Origin: Sphingomonas_D zeicaulis
GTDB taxonomy: Bacteria > Pseudomonadota > Alphaproteobacteria > Sphingomonadales > Sphingomonadaceae
Assembly (NCBI RefSeq): GCF_050433225.1
Contig: NZ_JBNPXQ010000001.1
Coordinates: 1,860,001 to 1,924,000, forward strand
DNA: 64,000 nt
Direction of reading: 5' to 3'
The position numbers and the translations under genes are program-made. The notes beneath the pieces were generated by a model, which was not told the origin of the DNA, made no database searches, and saw only the letters and a list, made by a program, of their open reading frames with translations. Of the stretch, positions 59,408 to 64,000 are shown piece by piece. Each line of letters begins with the position of its first letter. The stretch's first letter is position 1.

Positions 59408-59440
59408 GATCCGGCCGCGGGCAGCGCCTGCGGCCGGATC
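59408..59440 (+). terminator. Rho-independent-like hairpin after the SDR operon
   Basis: gatccggccgc (59408-59418) and gcggccggatc (59430-59440) form a perfect 11-bp stem with an 11-base loop, 40 bases after the SDR 5 stop. No U-tract follows, but the stem is the strongest in the gap and ends the operon. Confidence 0.65.
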
Positions 59441-59542
59441 AGTCAAGGGTTGGACGCCGGACCGCTGGCGTCGAACAACGGCCCGGACATCGCGAGGGAG
59501 AGACTAAGCCATGCCCCATCCGCGCGTCGTGCGAGCTTTGCC

Positions 59543-60307
59543 ATGACGGATCACGCGACGATCCCCGACGCGCCTTCGGATGATCCAGCGACTGGCGAGA
59601 CGGCGGCGCTGCTTGCGGCCCTCCGTCGCGCACTGCGCGGTGCGGGCTGGACGCAGTCCCGCCTTGCCGCCGAACTGGGTGTCGGAAGTGCCACGGTGAA
59701 GCGCTGGCTGCATGGCCGCGGGCTCAGCCTCAATACGCTTGGCCGCCTCGCAACGCTCGCCGGCACCAGCCTCGCCGAACTCACCGACGAAAGCAGACTG
59801 GCGGCGCAGGAAAATGATCATCTGACGCTGGCGCAGGAAGAGGCGCTGACCCAGGATCCCAACATCTCCACGATCTTCTTCCTGATCGTGAAGGGCTGGC
59901 CGCTGAGCGAGGCGACCGAGGGCTTTCATATTCCCCCCGAAGTGGTCGAACGCCATGTCGCCAAGCTGGAACGGCTGGCGCTGGTCGACCGACTCCCCGG
60001 CGGCCGCGTCCGCGCGCGACTTAGCCCCGCCCATGCGTGGCAGCGCGTGCCGATGCGCCGCCATTTCGAACGCAACCTCAAGCAGTTCTTCTCTTCGATC
60101 GACTATGCCGATCCGCAGACAATCTTCGGCGCGGAAACCGTGAAGCTGTCGCCGTTGGGGGTGGCGCGGATGCGCGAACGCATCGAGGCCTTCCGCGCCG
60201 ACTTGCGCGCGATCGAACTGGACGACCGGCGCACGGCGGCGTTGCCGGGGGAGTGGCACGCAGTGCTGGCGGTGGCACGATCGATGAAAACGCTGATCGG
60301 ACCTTAG
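59543..60307 (+). CDS. Xre-type transcriptional regulator with C-terminal effector domain
   Basis: About 254 residues. The N-terminal HTH (GAGWTQSRLAAELGVGSATV then KRWLHGRGLSLNTLGRLATL, about residues 35-75) is followed by a region of about 170 residues with VERHVAKLERLALVDRLPGG, a second winged-helix-like stretch, and a helical tail. I recognise no ligand-binding family in the tail. ATG at 59543 gives the best fit; 59450 is an alternative in-frame start. As the only regulator inside the island it is the prime candidate to bind the TTTGCGTAA sites. It converges with SDR 6. Confidence 0.8.
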   Translation: MTDHATIPDAPSDDPATGETAALLAALRRALRGAGWTQSRLAAELGVGSATVKRWLHGRGLSLNTLGRLATLAGTSLAELTDESRLAAQENDHLTLAQEEALTQDPNISTIFFLIVKGWPLSEATEGFHIPPEVVERHVAKLERLALVDRLPGGRVRARLSPAHAWQRVPMRRHFERNLKQFFSSIDYADPQTIFGAETVKLSPLGVARMRERIEAFRADLRAIELDDRRTAALPGEWHAVLAVARSMKTLIGP

Positions 60308-60334
60308 CGACGTGCCCGATGGACTTGCGTCACA

Positions 60335-61102
60335 TCACCCCGGCACGAACAACTGTCCCACCTTGCCCCCATCCACTGGCAAACATGCCCCCGTCACGAA
60401 CGAGGACCGGTCGGAGAGCAGGAACAGCACCGCCTCCGCAATCTCCTCGGGCCGCCCACCGCGCCGCATCGGGATTGTTTCCGACACGCGCGCGTTGCGC
60501 TCCGGATCAGCGGCTGCGAACGCCATCGTCGCCGGCGTCATTACCTGCCCAGGCGCCACGACGTTGATCCGTACCCCGTGCGGTGCCGCCTCCGCCGCGG
60601 CGACCGCGCTGAAATGGATGAGGGCCGCCTTCGACGCCGAATAGCTTGCCATGCCCGGCATCGCCCGCAGCCCATTCAGGGAGGAAATGTTGACGATCGC
60701 GCCCGAGCCTTGCGGGATCATCACTCGCATCGCCGCCTGCGTGCCGACGAACACCGCCTCCGCATTCACCCGGAAATCCGAACGCCACTCGGCAATCTCG
60801 AGATCGAGCACATCCTTGTAAGTGACCGCCATCGCATTGTTGACCATCGCATCCAGCCGGCCATGGCGCGCCGTAATATCAGCGACGAGGGCAGCGAACG
60901 CCGCGGCATCGCCCACGTCCAGCACATGCGACTCGACCGATCCGTGCCCGGCGATCTCGTCACGCGCCGCGCGCAGCACCTCCGGCCGCCGTGCACAGAT
61001 GACGACATGCGCACCCTCGCGCGCCAGTAGCGCGGCAGTGGCGCGGCCGATGCCGTCGCTGCCGCCCGTTACGATCGCCACGCGTCCATTCATCTCGCCC
61101 AT
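60335..61102 (-). CDS. SDR oxidoreductase 6
   Basis: A 255-residue SDR: IVTGGSDGIGRATAALLARE, LDAMVNNAMAVTYKD, Ser in VNISSLNGLRA and YSASK (MASYSASKAALIHF), then INVVAPGQVMTPA and FVTGACLPVDGGKVG. ATG 61102 lies a few bases after GAGGCGGG. Divergent from the TonB receptor at 61453, with an island operator copy in the shared control region; on the minus strand ACGCAAA-CAG precedes TGAAGC and, 17 bases on, CTAAAC. Confidence 0.9.
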   Translation of the reverse strand: MGEMNGRVAIVTGGSDGIGRATAALLAREGAHVVICARRPEVLRAARDEIAGHGSVESHVLDVGDAAAFAALVADITARHGRLDAMVNNAMAVTYKDVLDLEIAEWRSDFRVNAEAVFVGTQAAMRVMIPQGSGAIVNISSLNGLRAMPGMASYSASKAALIHFSAVAAAEAAPHGVRINVVAPGQVMTPATMAFAAADPERNARVSETIPMRRGGRPEEIAEAVLFLLSDRSSFVTGACLPVDGGKVGQLFVPG

Positions 61103-61452
61103 TATCCCGCCTCTCCCGCTCATAAAAACACCAATGCATGGGCTTTTGGTCGATCACCCTCTTGACGCCCCGCTTGATTGGTTTAGCCATTCGATCAGCA
61201 CTCGCTTCACTGTTTGCGTAAAGAGCGTCGTGTTATAAAGCGCAAGTCATAAAGACGAAGGAGAGGGGCAATCTGATGGCCAAGGGATTTTCCGCGTAGC
61301 GAATGCCGCGCCGGACCGCGCAAAGAGCAAGCAGCCGGCGCGGATGGCGACATGATCTAAAACCCGTTCAGCGCGAACCCGATACGGGCGTGTTGACCGG
61401 GCTGGCCGCACATGCGGCCGTCCAGAAACGGCGTCGATCCAGGAGAGGATTA
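61103..61452. promoter_or_regulatory. Divergent control region with island operator, site C
   Basis: About 350 bases between SDR 6 and the TonB receptor. It holds tttgcgtaa at 61213-61221 (identical to site A's arm) and, 20 bases on, cgcaa at 61241-61245 as a partial inverted arm around ttataa (61233-61238). The remaining roughly 200 bases before the receptor start are GC-rich leader with no gene or obvious RNA structure recognised; aggagagg just before 61453 is the ribosome site. Confidence 0.5.
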
Positions 61453-63861
61453 ATGCGCTTCACAATCGTCGCGCTGGCGCTTGCCGGCGTTTCTAGCTTT
61501 TCGACCGTCGCGTACGCGCAGGATGCCGCCCAAGGCCCGGCACCCCAGGCGGACCCGGTCAGCGAGACCGCGCTCAGCGATATCGTCGTCACCGCGCAAC
61601 GGCGCGAGGAAAGCCTGCAGAAAGTGCCCGTCGCCGTCACCGCGATCGGCGCCGAGGCGATCGACACGTTGCGCGTCACCAACGTCAAGAACCTCGCTGG
61701 CCTAGCGCCCAGCCTTCAGATCCAGACGCAGGGCCTGCAAAGCAACCCGTCGATCGCGATCCGCGGCGTTGCCTCGGGCGTGTCGAACAATGCGGTCGAT
61801 CCCAAGGTCGGCATCTATCTGGACGGCGTCTATATTGGCCGCACCGTCGGCTCGATCTTCGATCTTGCCGATATCCAGCGTGTGGAGGTGCTGCGCGGTC
61901 CGCAAGGCACATTGTTCGGCCGCAACGCGACCAGCGGTGCGATCAGCCTCGTCAGCGCGCCGCCCACCGGCGAGTTCGAGGTGCGCGGCAACGTCTCCTA
62001 CGGCAATTATGACGCGATCCGCGGCAAGGTCGTGATCAACCTGCCGCAGTTCGGACCCTTCTCGATCAAACTCGCCTATCTGCACGACCAGATCGATGGC
62101 GATGCGACCAATCTGCTGGGAGGCCAGACGATCGACCTGTCGCTGCGCGATCCCCGCTTCGGCAGGCTGACCTTCGCGCGCAAGCTGGGCGTGCGTAATA
62201 TCGATGGCGGGCAGGTCGCGGTGCGCGGTGAGTTCGGCAACCTTACCGCCGACTATCGCTTCGACTATACCGACGCGCGCACCACCGGCCGCGCGATCCA
62301 GAGCCTGGGTGTGATACCCGACCAGTCGGGCCAACTGCTCCAGCCGATCGTCAACCTTCAGCCCTTCTTCGGCGGCATCACCAACTACGCGCCCGACGAA
62401 CGGCTCGATGCGGTGGCCAACGGCACCAGCGTCGAGCATGTCGTGACGCAAGGCCACAGCCTGACACTGGCGCTGGAAGCGAATGACGTGCTGACGGTGA
62501 AGAGCATTACCGCCTTCCGCAAGTTCCGCCAGGATCCCAACATCTATGATCTCGCGGCGACCGGCGGTCTGCGCTTCAGCTTCGCTCAGTTCGCGGCGTT
62601 CATCACGCCGGGGCTGACGCCGGCGCAGATTCAAGGGATTTTGTTCAACCCGGCCAATGCGCCGGGACCCAACGATTATTTCTATTCGCTGCTTACATCG
62701 CGTGACACGCGGCAGAAGCAGTTCAGCCAGGAACTTCAGTTCCAGGTACAGACCGACAATTTCGATCTCACGGCCGGTCTCTTCTACTTCCACGAGAATT
62801 CGCCGGCGGTCGATCTGCTCGGAATTCTCTCGCCGATCCCCGGCGGCCGAGTGGTGCCGAGCCCGCTCGACGCCGCGTTCGGCAGCGGCACCACCGACAC
62901 GCTGTCGATCAACGATTCGATGGCGGGCTATGCGCAGGGCACGTTTCACATCGGCGATACGATCGATATCGCAGCGGGCCTGCGGTACACGATCGACGAT
63001 CGCCAGTTGGAGATCTTCAGCATTGCCGGCGGCCAGGGTGGCCAGCTCGGCATCGGCAAATACAAGGTCTCTTTCGAAAAGCTCAACTATACCGGCATCG
63101 TAACCTGGCGGCCTACCAACACCGCCACTCTCTATGGCAAGATCTCCAGTGGCTATGTGGCGGGCGGCATTCTCAGCGGCATCCCTTACAAGCCTGAGAC
63201 TCTGATCTCCTACGAAGTCGGCGCCAAGACGCAGCTTTTCGACAACCGACTGCGGCTTAACTTCGCCGCATTCTACAGCGACTACAAGGATCTGCAGACA
63301 CAGAACTTCATCAATGGACGCCAGTTCTTTGATAATGCCGGCAAGGCATCGATCAAGGGGTTCGAAGTCGAAGCGGATTTGATCCCGCTGCCTGGCCTGA
63401 CGTTGAGCGGCAATATCGGTCTCGCCGACCTCGACTATAAAACTTTCATCCTGAACGGCGTCGATGTCGCGGACGTCGCACGGACGACCTACAATTCGCG
63501 GTGGACGGCCCGTGCGTCGGCGCAATATGACGCGCCCGAATTCGCCAACGGCAGCCATCTGCAGGGCCGCGTGGAAGGGCGCTACCGCAGCGCCTATTAT
63601 CTGACCTCCACGCCCTTCATCAACATCACCACCGGCCAGGAAGCGCTGGAGGATCTCAACCGTCAGCCTGGATATTGGCTGGTGGACGCGCGCGTCGGCC
63701 TCGTCGACCTGCCGATCGGCGGCAGCAAGATCTCGATCTCGGCGTTCGGTCAGAACATCTTCGACAAGGATTATATCGCCTTCGGCGCGCCAGTGCTGTC
63801 GCTGGTTGGCACCTATGAAAGAGGACGGACCTATGGCGTCGAACTCGGCTTCGCATTCTGA
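61453..63861 (+). CDS. TonB-dependent receptor of the catabolic island
   Basis: An 802-residue receptor: signal peptide (MRFTIVALALAGVSSFSTVA, cut after YAQ), plug motif LSDIVVTAQRREESLQKVPV, IYLDGVYIGRTVGSIFDLAD then IQRVEVLRGPQGTLFGRNAT, and a barrel ending in YERGRTYGVELGFAF. The VTAQRREESLQ...GPQGTLFGRN plug marks the receptor class that is greatly expanded in sphingomonads and linked with uptake of aromatic, terpenoid or steroid-like compounds. It probably takes up the island's substrate. Its last 29 bases overlap the next SDR. Confidence 0.93.
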   Translation: MRFTIVALALAGVSSFSTVAYAQDAAQGPAPQADPVSETALSDIVVTAQRREESLQKVPVAVTAIGAEAIDTLRVTNVKNLAGLAPSLQIQTQGLQSNPSIAIRGVASGVSNNAVDPKVGIYLDGVYIGRTVGSIFDLADIQRVEVLRGPQGTLFGRNATSGAISLVSAPPTGEFEVRGNVSYGNYDAIRGKVVINLPQFGPFSIKLAYLHDQIDGDATNLLGGQTIDLSLRDPRFGRLTFARKLGVRNIDGGQVAVRGEFGNLTADYRFDYTDARTTGRAIQSLGVIPDQSGQLLQPIVNLQPFFGGITNYAPDERLDAVANGTSVEHVVTQGHSLTLALEANDVLTVKSITAFRKFRQDPNIYDLAATGGLRFSFAQFAAFITPGLTPAQIQGILFNPANAPGPNDYFYSLLTSRDTRQKQFSQELQFQVQTDNFDLTAGLFYFHENSPAVDLLGILSPIPGGRVVPSPLDAAFGSGTTDTLSINDSMAGYAQGTFHIGDTIDIAAGLRYTIDDRQLEIFSIAGGQGGQLGIGKYKVSFEKLNYTGIVTWRPTNTATLYGKISSGYVAGGILSGIPYKPETLISYEVGAKTQLFDNRLRLNFAAFYSDYKDLQTQNFINGRQFFDNAGKASIKGFEVEADLIPLPGLTLSGNIGLADLDYKTFILNGVDVADVARTTYNSRWTARASAQYDAPEFANGSHLQGRVEGRYRSAYYLTSTPFINITTGQEALEDLNRQPGYWLVDARVGLVDLPIGGSKISISAFGQNIFDKDYIAFGAPVLSLVGTYERGRTYGVELGFAF

Positions 63862-64000
63862 CGCCCCCCGGCTCGACGGGCGCGTCGCGCTCGTAACCGG
63901 GGCCAGCCGTGGGATCGGGCGCGCGATCGCCCAGCGGCTGGCCGCAGCCGGCGCGACGGTGGTCGTCACCGCGCGCTCGGCGGCGGCGCCGGCCGCGCTG
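63833..64000 (+). CDS. SDR oxidoreductase 7 (partial)
   Basis: The first 56 codons of another SDR, cut by the window edge: after a short polar lead, LDGRVALVTGASRGIGRAIA then QRLAAAGATVVVTARS is the cofactor-binding strand, glycine motif and second strand. ATG at 63833 has AGAGGACGG upstream and overlaps the receptor's end by 29 bases, so it is co-transcribed with the receptor and the island continues to the right. Confidence 0.8.
   Translation, partial: MASNSASHSDAPRLDGRVALVTGASRGIGRAIAQRLAAAGATVVVTARSAAAPAAL

Noticed and set aside
61702..63969. Long antisense open frame of about 755 codons opposite the island TonB receptor
   Set aside because: It has no recognisable motifs, is rich in Arg/Ala/Asp as expected for antisense of GC-rich genes, and the plus strand encodes a textbook receptor with signal peptide and plug motif.
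1..64000. tRNA, rRNA, prophage, conjugation or restriction-modification genes
   Set aside because: No cloverleaf, rRNA segment, integrase, capsid, relaxase or methylase/nuclease motif was recognised on either strand by reading.

Overview
The window is GC-rich, densely packed bacterial chromosome with few and short intergenic gaps. It looks like a member of the Sphingomonadaceae (Sphingomonas or a close relative). Supporting signs are four TonB-dependent receptors with N-terminal VTG/VTA plug motifs, a split glycine decarboxylase (GcvPA/GcvPB), GC-rich intergenic inverted repeats of the type common in sphingomonads, and proteins such as the DUF1214 and DUF2490 families. No rRNA, tRNA or CRISPR array was seen. 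The genus is inferred from protein style, not from a marker gene.

Layout. 1-9.2 kb: valine-type acyl-CoA catabolism (partial hydratase/hydrolase plus isobutyryl-CoA dehydrogenase-like enzyme), an EamA transporter, a DCC thiol protein with a membrane partner, an AlkD-like protein, ethanolamine ammonia-lyase EutBC without microcompartment genes, DUF779, a DUF938 methyltransferase and KptA. 9.2-13 kb: a TetR gene and a tight operon of D-aminoacylase-like amidohydrolase, two small unknown proteins and a Coq4-like protein. 13-17.2 kb: an NTF2-fold protein, an RNase H-like protein, a lipoprotein, an L,D-transpeptidase and a TerD-VWA fusion. 17.2-23.4 kb: a GntR/FadR regulator facing a large TonB receptor, with a perfect candidate operator between them, then a hybrid histidine kinase.

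23.5-28.6 kb: Xre plus YjdM-like pair, then a decay zone with the remains of a POT transporter, a phosphoesterase and a glutathione S-transferase around one intact GST, then TetR/RidA divergent genes with three palindromic operators. 28.8-33.6 kb: an iron-reductase-like PepSY/flavoreductase fusion divergent from a siderophore receptor. 33.7-38.9 kb: glycine cleavage operon gcvT-H-PA-PB with a GNAT gene, led by a tandem glycine riboswitch. 39-46.7 kb: another TonB receptor, DUF2490, two secreted amidohydrolases and a POT peptide transporter, plausibly a peptide-scavenging unit.

46.8-64 kb: a large catabolic island with six SDR genes plus a seventh cut by the window edge, four NTF2-fold (SnoaL-like) proteins, two EthD proteins, a SRPBCC protein, an Old Yellow Enzyme homologue, an acyl-CoA dehydrogenase, a DUF1214 protein, a sulfotransferase-family protein, an Xre-type regulator and a TonB receptor. 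Three of its control regions share a TTTGCGTAA / TTACGCAAA element placed 1-3 bases upstream of -35-like hexamers, so the island probably forms one regulon. Its substrate is not evident; a hydrophobic polycyclic or terpenoid-like compound is an inference from the enzyme mix. This is the best candidate for an undescribed system in the window.
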